Shown in pieces: positions 1 through 13,266 of a stretch of DNA of 64,000 nt (positions are counted from its first letter, which is position 1; each line of letters begins with the position of its first letter). The translations under genes were made by a program, and so were the position numbers. Under the pieces are notes generated by a model that was not told the origin of the DNA, searched no databases, and saw only the letters and a list, made by a program, of their open reading frames with translations. This DNA is from Sambucus nigra (lineage: Eukaryota > Streptophyta > Magnoliopsida > Dipsacales > Adoxaceae). The DNA lies in contig OX422218.1 of NCBI GenBank assembly GCA_949130495.1, positions 40,246,651-40,310,650 of the forward strand, read 5' to 3'.

Positions 1-149
1 TTGATGAAAGGACTATAAACTCCCAAAACCATGGTATTTATTTAAAGATTTTTCCCCCTTTACTAAATTTTATGTATCAGTTTTTAATTATACCGGAGTT
101 TGAAGTGAAAAGGTGACTAAACATAAAGGTAGTAACGTGCCCATAACAC
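1..149. other. Flank of foldback element, no gene seen
   Basis: A+T-rich DNA left of the Mutator-like element. Its last nine bases (141-149, CCATAACAC) are repeated at 1960-1968 and form the left copy of the target-site duplication. No coding signal is seen. Confidence 0.6.
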
Positions 150-1959
<1,810 letters not shown>

Positions 1960-2358
1960 CCATAACACCTGTTGGTCTATTCACAATTTAGTAGGTGCCG
2001 ACACCAAATTTTCATTGTTCAAAGTAATGGACTTCCAATTAGCATGGTACATATGATAACACCAATTAAAAATATTTAATAAATATTTTTTTAATAGTAA
2101 ATGCAGTTACATACTCATCATATTATAATGTGTCAGTTTGATGGAATATTTTTTTAAACAAATCAGACTAGTAGTTTGGACTCGCGTAAACAAAAAATAC
2201 GGTGTCATTTTAAACAAAAAATAACAATATCATGTTAACACAATATTATAAAGTAGATAAATTGTTCGGATTCCTTTACTTTTTAATATGTTGTAAAAAT
2301 TTTAAAAAGTTTACGAAGGAGTAAGCATTCTGTCAAGTATGTCCTTAATCTTTTCCAA
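1960..2358. other. Non-coding DNA duplicated at 31561-31948
   Basis: Nearly the same sequence follows the second foldback remnant. It contains no ORF of note. Its last part resembles an inner stretch of the 1.2 kb repeat unit. At 2358/2359 it joins LINE sequence abruptly; in the other copy the same DNA continues for another ~4.3 kb before that LINE sequence appears. Confidence 0.7.
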
Positions 2359-4128
2359 GTGTCATATGCGGAATTGAAAAATGAGTGCGTGGGGGTTATT
2401 CCTGAAAGGGATGTACAAGTGGAAAATTATTTAGTTAGTGGCGGATCTCGGGGGATCCAAACCAGCAAGAAATTATTTATTTCAGCCAGGCAAGGGGTTA
2501 AAAAAGTGGCAGTTAATGGGAGGATCCCTATTTCAGGTTTCAAGACTACTCATGCTATCAATACGGGTGGATCTGTCAACTCAGACAAGGGGACAATGTG
2601 TGAGGAATATAAAGAATGTTGTTCTAATAAACGTGGTGGTTTATTAAACAATTTGTGCAGCAATAGCGTGGGGACCATACCAAATTCCAAGAAAAAATAT
2701 CATGTGTCATGGGGGCATTATGATGGAGGCAATAAAATAAGAGAGGGGGTGTTTTCTTCTGAGAAGAGGGTTAAATTAGTAATTATTAATCTGAGGGGGG
2801 TGAAAATAAGGAAGGATGGGAGTTAACGAAAAATCATGGGTCATAGGTGTTCACGGAAAAAAATAAAGGGAAGAAAGATGTTTAACTCGGATCATCCTTG
2901 TTAAATCTCAAAAATATTAAGGCGTTTAGTAGTGTGGGGAAAAAAGGAATAAAAGGCAAGGCAGTGGGGAAATGTAGTGAGGGGAAAAAAGCGATGGTGG
3001 TGGCTAGCGAAATGTCGACGGGGATAGTAAAAAAGAGGATGCGTCTTTTCAGGAACTAAACGATTCGAGACTATGGGTAGAGTTAAAGATTCCAAACCAG
3101 GAAGAAATTATTAATACTAATGAGGAAGAAGGCTGGGACAAAGATCCGATGGGATGGAGGGAGGACTTATTAGGATCTTTTAGCAACGACGCGGGAATTG
3201 TTCTTAAGGGCTGCGAGATGGAGGGGGCCTTCCTTTCTGTGTGGGAGGCGACTTCAATGTGGTGCGATTCGGAACGAAAAGAAGCAACGGTGGTATAATT
3301 GATCGATATATGAGAGATTTATCTGACTTCATTAACGGGATGGAGCTAATGGACTTAACCCTAGAAGGGGGTTTGTTTACCTGGTCGAGCCTCAGGGATC
3401 TGCCGTCTTTATCTCGACTATACAGATTTCTTATATCTCCGGGTTAGGAGGAGCATTTTCCAGGTGTAATCCAGTCTTGTTTACCTAGGTTAATGTCGGA
3501 TCATTGTCTTATTCTTCTTGAATGTGGGGGATTGAGGGAAGGGAGTATTCCATTTAGATTTCAGAATAGAGTTAGAGATTGGTGGCTTAGGTATGAGGTG
3601 GAAGGGAATGCTTGTTTCAGATTGCCTGTAAAGCTAGGTTTGCTCAAAGAAGATTTAAGGAAGTGGAACAGAGAAGTGTTAGGTAATATTCAGGTGGTTA
3701 TAACAAGTTTGATGAAGGAGATAAGAAGCCTTGATGAGAAAGAAGAGACATACAGGCTATCGGAAGAGGAGAGGAGAGTTAGAGAGACTAAAAAGGGGGA
3801 GTTAGGGAAGAGGTTAATTCAGGAAGAAATCAGTTGGCGACAAAAACCCAGGGCTCTATGGTTGAGGGAAGGAGAATCGAATACTAAGTTCTTTCACAAA
3901 GCCGCAAATGCCCACCGAAGCGGGAACTTTATAGGCAAAATTGAAGTGGGGGGAGAGGTGTTCAAAGAGGCGAGTGAGCTGAGGGGGTCCAAGTGGGGGG
4001 AGAGGTGTTCGAAGAGACACTTTGTGTAATTGGAAAGTTAACTCAAGATTTTGGGATTTTATTGGAGAGGTGTTCGAAGAGACACTTTGTGTAATTGGAA
4101 AGTTAACTCAAGATTTTGGGATTTTATT
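2359..4128 (+). pseudogene. LINE (L1-type) retrotransposon remnant, copy 1
   Basis: A broken plant non-LTR element. 2359-2826 encodes the C-terminal part of ORF1 with no start codon of its own. About 3200-3447 encodes part of the ORF2 apurinic endonuclease, with the GGDFNVV motif, a GGLFTWSS stretch and a RLYRFL motif (RLDRFL in the other copy). 3493-4029 supplies the SDHC motif and the basic, glutamate-rich linker ending in LREGESNTKFFHKAANAHR, which precedes reverse transcriptase in this family. The RT itself, the N-terminal half of the endonuclease and the 5' part of ORF1 are missing, and stops separate the pieces. It matches 36307-38085 closely. Loss of the 3' half is unusual for LINEs, which are normally 5'-truncated, so deletion or rearrangement after insertion is inferred. 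Confidence 0.85.
3999..4128 (+). repeat. 65-bp tandem duplication at the LINE 3' break
   Basis: The segment starting GGAGAGGTGTTCGAAGAGAC occurs at 3999-4063 and again at 4064-4128. The other LINE copy (near 37975-38040) has it once, so the duplication arose after the 11 kb block was copied. Confidence 0.9.
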
Positions 4129-5702
4129 ACAAGGCAAAAAGATAGGCGTTATAATTACAAAGGGGTCTTTTGACAAAATATTTACAATGTTATTTTATAA
4201 AAACTGGCAGTGTTATCTTGAAAAAAGTAGCAGTGGTTTAAATAACAATATTAAAATGTTATTTTATTTAAATTGAATATCTAATGTTACGGACTAAACG
4301 TGCTATACTAGTTTGGTCCTAGCGAGGGCATACATGTATAAATGACGGTAAATAAAGAGATGTATATCAAAGGAGTCCCTATTGAAGGCCAGAACGTAAG
4401 TTTGCCCCAAGATCTACTATAAACTGTATGCACTAAATTTCCCAATTGCCCCAACTCCAATGTTCCACCACAATACCTCAACGAGGGTCTATGCCTTCTA
4501 CGACCATATTGTGTTGACCAGAATAAGCTTAAAAACAAAGAATATAATACTTCTACTTAGATGAAACTAAAATCTATATGTTTTGAACTGCAATGTACAC
4601 TACTCAAATAAGAATGATACGCATTGAGTAAAATTAGTAAAATATGCTTTGGGCAAGGTCGTTTTGAGTAGGGTGTTAAAGTAAAAATAATTACTTTTCA
4701 TGAAACCAATAATAAAAATATATGAAATCGATGGTCATCATAAAAGTTTCAAATGCATAAATACGCCTACAAAACCTCTAAAACTCGAAGAATGTGGGAA
4801 CGTAATGCATGTTGAAAAGTCGGCTAACCAACGTGCATCATCGTTTACATCGATTGGCCAAAATTTCTTTGTAGGTGTCTATTAGTGGGCCAATGTGCAT
4901 CATTTCAGTGTCGATTGGCTGACTTGACTTTGTGCATTGTATCGGCTGACCGACGTGCATCGTCGTTTGGGAAACTGTGCCTTTATAACCTAAATATAAT
5001 ATACATACATGCAATCAAATAATTTATTAGAGAAAATGCATTTTGTTTTAAAAATGAAGTTCACGCCTGTTTCAAAATATGCACTACAAATGTAACAATG
5101 TACAAGGACTGCATTTTTGTTCCGCAACCGCCCCAATTTGGATTTTACATTTTATGGGAAGAAAAAGAAATCTATAAAAATAAGGTACTAAATAGTTTGG
5201 TCAGAAAAATTTAAATAATTACTCAAGTAAAAAACTGATGTTGGAAAAATTGAATCTATGGTCTGAAAATACCATGTACAAATCAATGTATAGAATAAGC
5301 ATCACGATGAAACCACGTTCTGCAGCAATAAAAAATTGAAATAAAATAGAGTAAACACACAACGTTACAAAAACCCAATTTTAAAATAGCAGAAAACACT
5401 ATCAGATTCATAATTCCCCCATATGTTCGTTATTGAGACCAACAAAAAAATTATGCTACATTCTTGGGTTAATATTAGGAAAAATGACATTGTTTTTGTC
5501 AACTACATAAAATTTTCCTTTTATGCTCAATATAAGTTTCATTTTACCATCTATTTATCATAATCTACAACGAAAGATAGATATTATTCAACACAAGAGA
5601 ACCGACTAAAGACATCACAACAATTTCTTATCCTATGAAATGAACTGTAATATTATAATACAATGCCATTTCGAAATCTGTACAAATTATATGTAAAAAA
5701 AA
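4129..5702. other. Duplicated non-coding block (three copies in window)
   Basis: It matches 38086-39586 along its length, and its 4699-5326 part matches a third copy at 18150-18763. 4815-4975 holds degenerate repeats around a GTCGGCTRACCRACGTGCA-like core. A minus-strand ORF of 76 codons (4308-4538) has a similar 70-codon counterpart at 38250-38462, but the frame has no recognisable domain and may be chance. No gene is called. Confidence 0.6.
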
Positions 5703-6328
5703 CTTACATAGGTGTAATAAAGAGTTGTGCCTACAAAAACGGAGAAAAACAAGGTAAACCCCTTTTAATAACACATGTGAATAACCTCCTGATGACTTTT
5801 TCTATTTGCTATTAATTGTTGCCAACGTGGGGCTCTCCATGATATATAATATCCTTAACATTAACCATCAAGCGCAGTGTGGGAGGAATGGACACACCAA
5901 GCTTGATCAAAATTGATTAAAAGTTGAGCTTGAAATGACAATCCTTGTTAAGCTTGAAACCAAAATCTTTGTGAGAACCTTGATAAAGTCTCTAGAACCA
6001 TAGTGAGCTAAAATGAAGGACAACAGCTAGTTGGAGTCTCCCAAATAGGAGATTCTAAAATTACTGAGTTGACCAAGGTTTCGCAGTGTGATCAAAACAA
6101 GGGAAAAGATCTCCACTATCACCAAAACCATGAGAATAAACAAAACCCATTGATTTCCACTATCACCAAAACGCAAGGGTACAAAAAAAATAATAATGTC
6201 TCTTAGACCGTAATGAGGTTGATCAAAATTGATTCAGAGGCTCAATTATCTGTTTTGGCTGGACCGACACCTATAAAGAGCCTTTTGGGAAAAATGAGCT
6301 AAATCACAATGGATTCAGAGGCGCTAAC

Positions 6329-7736
6329 TGATAATACGCATATATCGCGTATTTCATCCGTCGAACCTACGCATGTTAGCTCCCTTGGGTGCCTTAATCT
6401 CTATATTTAAGCCCGTTAACCAGAAAACCTCGGTTTATATTGATAACAGGCTATATGAGGTATAATTGGGCTTTTGTTGGTATTTAGGTACTAAGAATGG
6501 AGTTTGGATGCATTCCGCGCAATTTTCGTACACAATCACACGTTCAAGGGCAATCCGGTCATTTTACAGCTTGGGCACCCGGCCCGACATGACCACGGAA
6601 GTTGTATCTCTCCTCGCTAGCTTCGCGTGACGGCCAACGGTGCGTGATTCCGAGTCCGTATGACGAAGTTACGACAATTTGATCGGAGATGGAAAGCATG
6701 CCAAAACAGGGGAAACTGCTGTCTGCCATGCTTGATCGATCGATTGAGCCTGGAGGTCGATCGATCGACCACAGGGTTCGATCGATCGATCCCCTATTTT
6801 TCTGCAGATATTTTCTTTTCATTTTCTTTCTTCTTTTCTTTTATTCCAACTTACTACTTAAGGCAATTTTTGTTGTAATAAGAGAGAGACTCTCATATTC
6901 TGATGTAGATAGTTTTAGGATACATTTTAGGTTAGGGTTTGGTTTGGAGAGTTCATTTTCTCTTCTTCTTGGATTGACAACCCATGGGTTTTGTAAGATT
7001 GAACTATTCATTGCCATCTCCTTTAATATAGCTTTGTTCTTCATTCTTTCTTTTCTTTGTAATTTAGTTTCCATGCTTTCTAACTAGTATACATGTTGTA
7101 ATTCTTACTGTCCTAGTTTAATTAGTGTACTTCACCATGCACCCTTAGATAAATAGGGTCAGGATTTCATTTCCTCCATTTTCGGGCCCCGAGCTCCGAA
7201 AATTATGTTTTGTGCAAACTTGCATTTAATTGAACCCGCGCGAATTAAAGTCGGATTATTATGCGTTTAACTTTCTATGTCATGCATCGTTAGTGTTTAT
7301 AGAAATAATCCGAGTTTAATACGCGTGCGACTAATTTTCGGTTAAGTATTTATTCTCGCAACATTTGCTTAAATTCCTTATTGTGTCAAGTTTATGTTTA
7401 ATTGATAATGCTCGATTAAATTGCTTTCAAGCCGGAATCTTGATTAGTAGTTGTTTCGATCCGTATGGTTGGATGATATCCCGATCCTTGTTTTTACTCT
7501 ATTTAGACTTAACTTCTCTTTTCTTTTATTTACGACCAACAATCACCTTTTTACACTTTTATTCCTGAATTTAATAATCTTTTACGATGTATTAAACATT
7601 CTCTGTGGATTCGATACCCGACTTACAGCTGTACTCACTAGTTGAGTGTAGTCGTAATTTAGGTTTTTGTATTAACGCGGTGAAACAAATTCAACGATTA
7701 GTGTTCTGACGCGACACTACTTTTCACGCCTAATCA
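6329..7736. mobile_element. Solo LTR (1408 bp) inside element A
   Basis: It starts TGATAATACG, ends CGCCTAATCA, and is flanked by perfect 5-bp repeats CTAAC (6324-6328 and 7737-7741). Elements B and C keep the uninterrupted site: GAGGCGCTAACCC at 12114-12126 and around 55461-55473. It contains a cluster of CGATCGATCG palindromes at about 6733-6793, like those in the gypsy LTR at 57823-57900. No ORF is credible. The parent family is unknown. Confidence 0.88.
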
Positions 7737-8255
7737 CTAACCCTTTTTTTTGGAGAAAGGGGCTTGATCTCGATGGATTTAGAGGCCTACTGAATTTGTG
7801 GAACATGCGTACATAGTACAAGATCATGTATTCAATGTAGGTCAAGTTCCCAAAAATAAAGTTTTTTTTTTTTTTTAAATGAGAAAACAAAAATATTTAG
7901 TGGATACCCATATTAGTTTCTTAAAAAATCTTGATTAAGACAATCGCGGACTGGATAAAAAAACACAATGTATACTGTTAATGACAAGAGTATCATTCAA
8001 AAACATTGTTCCAATATTATGTCAGATCACTCAGCTCAAATGGGCCGGATTGGACCAATTAGAGTTTGATCCATCTGTTTTGCAACACATTCTCTTAACT
8101 GGGTATCAAAATGGTTTTGAAATAATTTTTTTTGGCAGTTAAAACAAGAATGGGGTTAAGGTTAATGATGAAAAACAATGGGAGACGTCTCTGCAGTTTA
8201 TTAACTAATGAGAACCTGAGATCAAGAACCTTAATACAGAGTAGAAGCTTGTGCA

Positions 8256-8540
8256 CTATTTCTGAACAAATTTCCCATTTTCTTTCTTGATGCGGATCAA
8301 TGAAGATTTGTCTTTGACATGTGTAAGGTAAAGTCCACGGGATGGGGCCATACTCGTTGCAGTCGTCGTTTTTGCTTTCGAGATACACTGAACATCAGGA
8401 ACTGTTATATTTCCAGTACCAAATGATTTACTAACATCCACAATCAAACTAACCAGGTGGTCCAGAAAGGAGCGGGCCTGAGAATAGATAGGTGGGTAAC
8501 AATAATAGGCAATGTTTTGCAACCGGCAGATGGTAGCTAT
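8256..8540 (-). pseudogene. Captured tRNA pseudouridine synthase (TruA family) fragment, copy A
   Basis: The minus-strand frame of about 88 codons resembles the C-terminal end of eukaryotic TruA-family pseudouridine synthases: an ARSFLDH segment where the family has a conserved A-FL-H-VR helix, then SFGTGNITVPDVQ, AKTTTATSMAP and GLYLTHVK, in the order and spacing of the family's closing segment. TruA enzymes isomerise uridines in the tRNA anticodon arm. The catalytic-aspartate domain is absent and the usual arginine after the helix (VR) is serine here, so it cannot be an enzyme. A TAG stop lies a few codons upstream. It runs in the sense direction of the LTR element, just after the primer site, and recurs in all four copies. 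I infer capture of a host last exon. Confidence 0.65.
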
Positions 8541-8606
8541 AAATGGTAACTACCGCCGCCGGAGAAACGGAATATCAGGATCGGGATTACTCGTGAGAGC
8601 TTTACC

Positions 8607-8618
8607 GCTATGATACCA
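8607..8618 (-). promoter_or_regulatory. Primer-binding site of copia-like element A
   Basis: GCTATGATACCA on the plus strand reads TGGTATCATAGC on the element's own strand, one base from the plant initiator-Met tRNA complement TGGTATCAGAGC. It directly abuts the 5' LTR at 8619. The same arrangement occurs in B (12986-12997) and C (56333-56344). Confidence 0.8.
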
Positions 8619-8888
8619 TGTAGAATTTAATAACTCAATACTCAGTTTCTGTAACTATTCTGAGTATTTTATTGAAGTTAAGGTTTCCTTTATATAGCAG
8701 CAAACAAGCCCTACGGTTTATAAACTTAAAACAATATACGTGTTATAAAGAGTTTTTCCTACATAAAAGGAGAAAAACAGGGTAAGCCCTTTTTAATAGC
8801 ACATGTGAATAACCTCGTGACGACTTTTTCTATTTGTTGTTAATTTTTTCCAATGTGGGGTTGTGCATGATATCTAATATCCATAACA

Positions 8889-11301
8889 TTTATATCCACA
8901 AAATAATACAAAACATAAAACAATAAAATAAAAAAAATAAAAGTGAGGTCGCCAGGCGCGCTATATGGCGGTACATATAAAGTTTCCCTTATATAAAAAC
9001 AAGAAATTTCTTCATCTTAAAAAGTGAGTGAAAAAATGGTTTTAAATAGTCTATATTCCTAATCGAGTAGGACAGAATACGAAACAATATCGGATCGTGG
9101 GACACGCATATTGAGAGATCATTTCATTCTGGGAGATAGACTTTCATTGTTCATTATTATAACTCAAGATATGAACGAGTTTGAGTTCCCATGAGTCTTA
9201 AATAGATATATCTTACGGATTTGAGTACGTGTGATGGACCAACTCATTTGAATGCCAATCACGAATTTTTTGACAACCAAAACTCCAAAGATACACATGA
9301 TAAATTGAATACCTGATCCAACACCATTTCCAGAATACAAATTTTATAACTCACACGACGAAACCACAATCACTATTTACCCAGTTTTATTTTTTACAAC
9401 TAAACTCACACGCTTCACAACATTGGCATTCACTGTCTCCTATATCTTCCACACATGTCAAACATAAATCGTCTTCCACTACTATTTATAACAAAAAATT
9501 TTGGACATACTCAAATTAATCAGATATATCTAATTAAGACTCATGGGTATGATTTTGTGTAGAATTCTTGTTGAGTGTTGTTTTTTTATATAACATAACA
9601 CAATATTATAATGTACTTAAAATGTTCAGATAAGTTTACGCTTTAATATGTCGTCGAATATCTCCTCAATTATTTTACTAGTGAAATGAAAAAAAAATAT
9701 TTTGCATCTAATAATTACAACTACGAATTAGGTTATAAATCTTTAGTATATGTGTAAATGGGACCAATGAGAAAATGAATTATTTAAAAGAATTAAATTT
9801 CAATGTTCCACTTAAACAAAAGATTGTATGAATTTTTTTATTTTTTTCAATTTACAACAACATAAAGTCGAAACATTCTTTGGGTTCGGGAATGTGGGTC
9901 CTCTCCAGCAGCACTAATTAATCGCAATATTTTTTCATTAGTTAAAAAAACTGTTTAATAGATTTTTTTTATTAATAAACATATCTTTTATTATTTATGA
10001 AAAAAATATTTTTTTTCTTAATTTTAATTAAAAGTTGTTTAATTTTAATGAAAAAATGTTTTTTTTATACAAAAAATTGTTTCTTTGTAATACGAAATAT
10101 TTTATATCCACAAAATAATGCAAAATATAAAAAAAAATAAAGCCCAAATGCGATCGCCAGGCGGGCTACAAGGCGGTACATATAATCTTTCCCTTCTCTA
10201 AATACAAGAAATGTCTTTATTTTAAATATTGAGTGAAAAAATAGTTTTAAATATTTTATATTCCTAATCGAGTCGCACAGAGTACGAAACATTTTCAGAT
10301 CGTGGGACACGCAAATTGAGAGATCATTTCATATTGGGAGATAGACTCTCATTTTTCATTATTGTAACTCAAGATATGAACGAGTTTGATTACCCACTAT
10401 TCTTCAATAGATATATCTTACGGATTTGAGTATGTGTGATGAACCCGGTTATTTGAATGCCTATCATGAATTTTTTGACTACCAAAACTCCAATGATACA
10501 CCTGATAAATTGAATACCTGATCCAACACCATTTCCAGAATACTAATTTTTTAAGTCACGTGGCGAAACCACAAACACTATTTACCAAGTTTTAGTTTCT
10601 TCAATTAAACTAACACGCTTCACAACATTAGCATTCACTGTCTCCTAAATCTTCCACACATGCCAAATCAAAATCGTCTTCCAATACAATTTATAACAAA
10701 AAATTTAGGACATAATCAAATCCGTAAGATATATTTATTTAAGACTCATGGGTATAATTTTGGGTTGAATGCTTATTCAGTTTTGTTTTTTATATAACGT
10801 AACACAATATTATAAAGTTCTTAAATTGTTATGGCAAGTTTACACTTTAATACGTTGTCGAATATGTTCTCGAGTTTTTTAATAGTGAAATGAAGAAAAA
10901 TATTTTGCATCTAATAATTACAACAAGGAATTAGGTTATAAAGCTTTAGCATATGTGTGAATGGGACCAATGCGAAAATGAATTCATTAAACGAATTAAA
11001 TTTCAATGTTCCCCTTAAAAACTGATTGTATGAGAGAATTTTTTTAATTTTCATCAATTTACAATAGGATGAAGTCAAAACAATATTTGGGTCCGGGAAT
11101 GTGGGTCCGCACCAGCGGAACTAATTAATCGCGATATTTTTTCATTAATTAAAAAAACCGTTTTATAGAATTTTTTATTAATAAACATAGTTTGTTAGTT
11201 ATGATTTTTTTTTTATTTTAATCAAAAGTTGTTTAATTTTAATAAAAAAAAACTTTTTTTTATATGAAAATCGTTTTTTTCGTGTAAAAATTTGTTTTTA
11301 T
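8889..11301. repeat. Two tandem 1.2 kb repeat units
   Basis: Units 8889-10100 and 10101-11301 both begin TTTATATCCACAAAATAAT and end in an A/T tract. They share fixed landmarks such as GTCGCCAGGCG, a CACGCATATTGAGAGATCA-like motif and GGTCCGGGAATGTGGGTCC-like motifs. There is no conserved ORF: the small frames differ between units and look like chance. Copia-like elements A and B sit at the unit borders. The nature of the unit is unknown. Confidence 0.85.
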
Positions 11302-13266
11302 TGTAGAATTTTATAACTCAATAATCAGTTTCTGTAACACTTCTTAGTATTTTATGGAAGTTAAGGGTGCCTTTATATAGCAGCAAACAAGCCCTACGGT
11401 TTACAAACTTAAAACAATATAGGTGTTATAAAGAGTTGTTCCTACAAAAAAGGAGAAAAACAAGGTAAACCCCTTTTTAATAGCACATGTGAATAACATG
11501 CTGATGACTTTTTCTATTTGTTGTTAATTTTTTTCAACGTCGGTCATTCCCCCTCAAGTGTAGTGTTGGCGGAGTGGACACACCAAGCTTGATCAAAATT
11601 GATTAAAAGTTGAGATTGAAATGACAATCCTTGTTAAGCTTGAAACCAAAATCTTTGTGACACCATTGATAAAGTCTCTAGAACCATAGTGAGCTAAAAT
11701 GAAGGACATCAGCTAGTTGGAGTCTTCCAAATAGGAGATTCTAAAATTACTGAGTTGACTAAGGTTTCGTAGTGCAATCAAACCAAGTGAAAAGATCTCC
11801 ACTATCACCAAAAACCTTGAAAATTTCAAACACTAGATTCTAAAAATTACTGAGTTGACTAAGGTGTGGTTATGAGTGCGAGCAGACCAAGTGACAAGAT
11901 CTCCACTATAATGAAAAACCTTGAGAATAAACAAAATCCACTGATGATAGAAGCAAGAATACGATACTCAGCTTCATAAAAAAATAATAATGTCTCTTAG
12001 ACCGTAATGAGCTTGATCAAAATTGATTCAGAGGCTTAATTATCGGTTTTGGCTGGACCGACACCTATAAAGAGCCTTTTGGGAAAAAATGAGCTTAATC
12101 ACAATGGATTCAGAGGCGCTAACCCTTTTTTTGAAGAAAGGGGCTTGATCTCGATGGATTTAGAGGTCTATTGAATTTGTGGAGCATGCGTACATAGTAC
12201 AAGATCATGTATTCAATGTAGGTCAAGTTCCAAAAAGTAAATATTTTCTTTTTAAATGAGAAAACAAAAATATTTAGTGGATACCCATATTAGTTTCTTA
12301 AAAAATCTTGATTAAGACAATCACGTACTGGATAAAAAAAAAACACAATGTGTACTCTTAATGACAAGAGTATCATTCAAAAACTTTGTTCCAATTTTAT
12401 GTCAGATCACTCAGCTCAAATGGGCCGGATTTGACAAATTACAGTTTGATCCATCCGTTTTTAAACACGTTCTCTTAACTGGGTATCAAAATGGTTTTGA
12501 AATAATTTGTTTTGGCAGTTAAAACAAGAATGGGGTTAAGAGTAATGATGACAAATAATGGGAGACGTCTCTGCATTTATTAACTAATGAGAACCGGAGA
12601 TCAAGAACCTTAATACACAATAGAAGCTTGTGCACTATTTCTGAACAAATTTCCCAATTTCTTTCTTGATGCGGATCAATGAAGATTTGTCTTTGACATG
12701 TGCAAGGTAAAGTCCACAAGTTGGGGCCATACGCGTTGCGGTCATCGTTTTTGATTTCGAGATGAGTTGAACATCGGGAACTGTTAAAGTTCCAGTACCA
12801 AATGATTTACTAACATCAACAGTCAAACTAACCATGTGGTCCAGAAAGGAGCGGGCCTAGTAATGGAGAAGTGGGTAACAAGAATAGGCAATGTTTTGCA
12901 ACCGACAGACGGTAGCAATAAATGGTAACTACTGCCGCCGAAAAAACGGAATATCAGGATCGGGATTACTAGTGAGAGCTTTACCGCTATGATACCATGT
13001 AGAATTTAATAACTCAATACTCAGTTTCTGTAACTATTCTTAATATTTTTTTAAGTTAAGGTTCCCTTTATATAGCAGCAAACAAGCCCTACGGTTTACA
13101 AACTTAAAACAGTATACGTGTTATAAAGAGTTGTTCCTACATAAAAGGAGAAAAACAGGGTAAGCCCTTTTTAATAGCACACGTGAATAACCTCGTGATG
13201 ACTTTTTCTATTTGTTGTTAATTGTTTCCAACGTGGGGTTGTGCATGATATCTAATATCAATAACA
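11302..13266 (-). mobile_element. Copia-like non-autonomous LTR element, copy B
   Basis: A complete 1965 bp element in minus orientation, flanked by TTTAT (11297-11301 and 13267-13271). The left 3' LTR is 11302-11546 with a deletion near its inner end, followed by the polypurine tract on the minus strand (plus strand TTCCCCCTCAAG, 11547-11558). The right 5' LTR is 12998-13266, next to the primer site. The 1.45 kb internal region lacks gag and pol and holds the TruA-like fragment. It preserves the empty site of the solo LTR found in A. Confidence 0.85.
12635..12905 (-). pseudogene. TruA-family fragment, copy B
   Basis: Same captured segment as in element A, with the SFGTGTLTVPDVQ, AKS-type and GLYLAHVKDKSS motifs. 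A TAG interrupts the frame just before ARSFLDH, where copies A, C and D have CAG, so the readable frame starts at 12835. The divergence pattern gives no sign of selection for protein. Confidence 0.6.

Larger units (their letters stand above)
5703..8888 (-). mobile_element. Copia-like non-autonomous LTR element, copy A
   Basis: A minus-strand LTR element. The right (5') LTR is 8619-8888, beginning TGTAGAATTT and ending ATAACA, next to a TTTAT target copy at 8889-8893. A primer site complementary to initiator-Met tRNA adjoins it (8607-8618). The left (3') LTR is truncated at its outer end (about 5703-5860). The internal region has no gag-pol; it carries a TruA-like host fragment close to the primer site and a solo LTR at 6329-7736. 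Intact copies B and C are just under 2 kb. Assignment to copia rather than another LTR lineage is weak, because no polymerase is present. Confidence 0.75.

Noticed and set aside
6559..7087. ORFs of 72-132 codons on both strands
   Set aside because: They lie wholly inside the solo LTR and pass through the CGATCGATCG palindromes, which are open in several frames.
8600..8640. GCTATGATACCATG read as the start of a host gene
   Set aside because: It is the complement of a retroelement primer site adjoining an LTR; the flanking TTTAT repeats and purine tract confirm an LTR element.
10065..10310. Minus-strand ORF starting MSHD, also at 14450-14710 and 53423-53629
   Set aside because: It lies in the 1.2 kb unit, covers low-complexity A/T tracts, has variable ends and is absent as a frame in other units.
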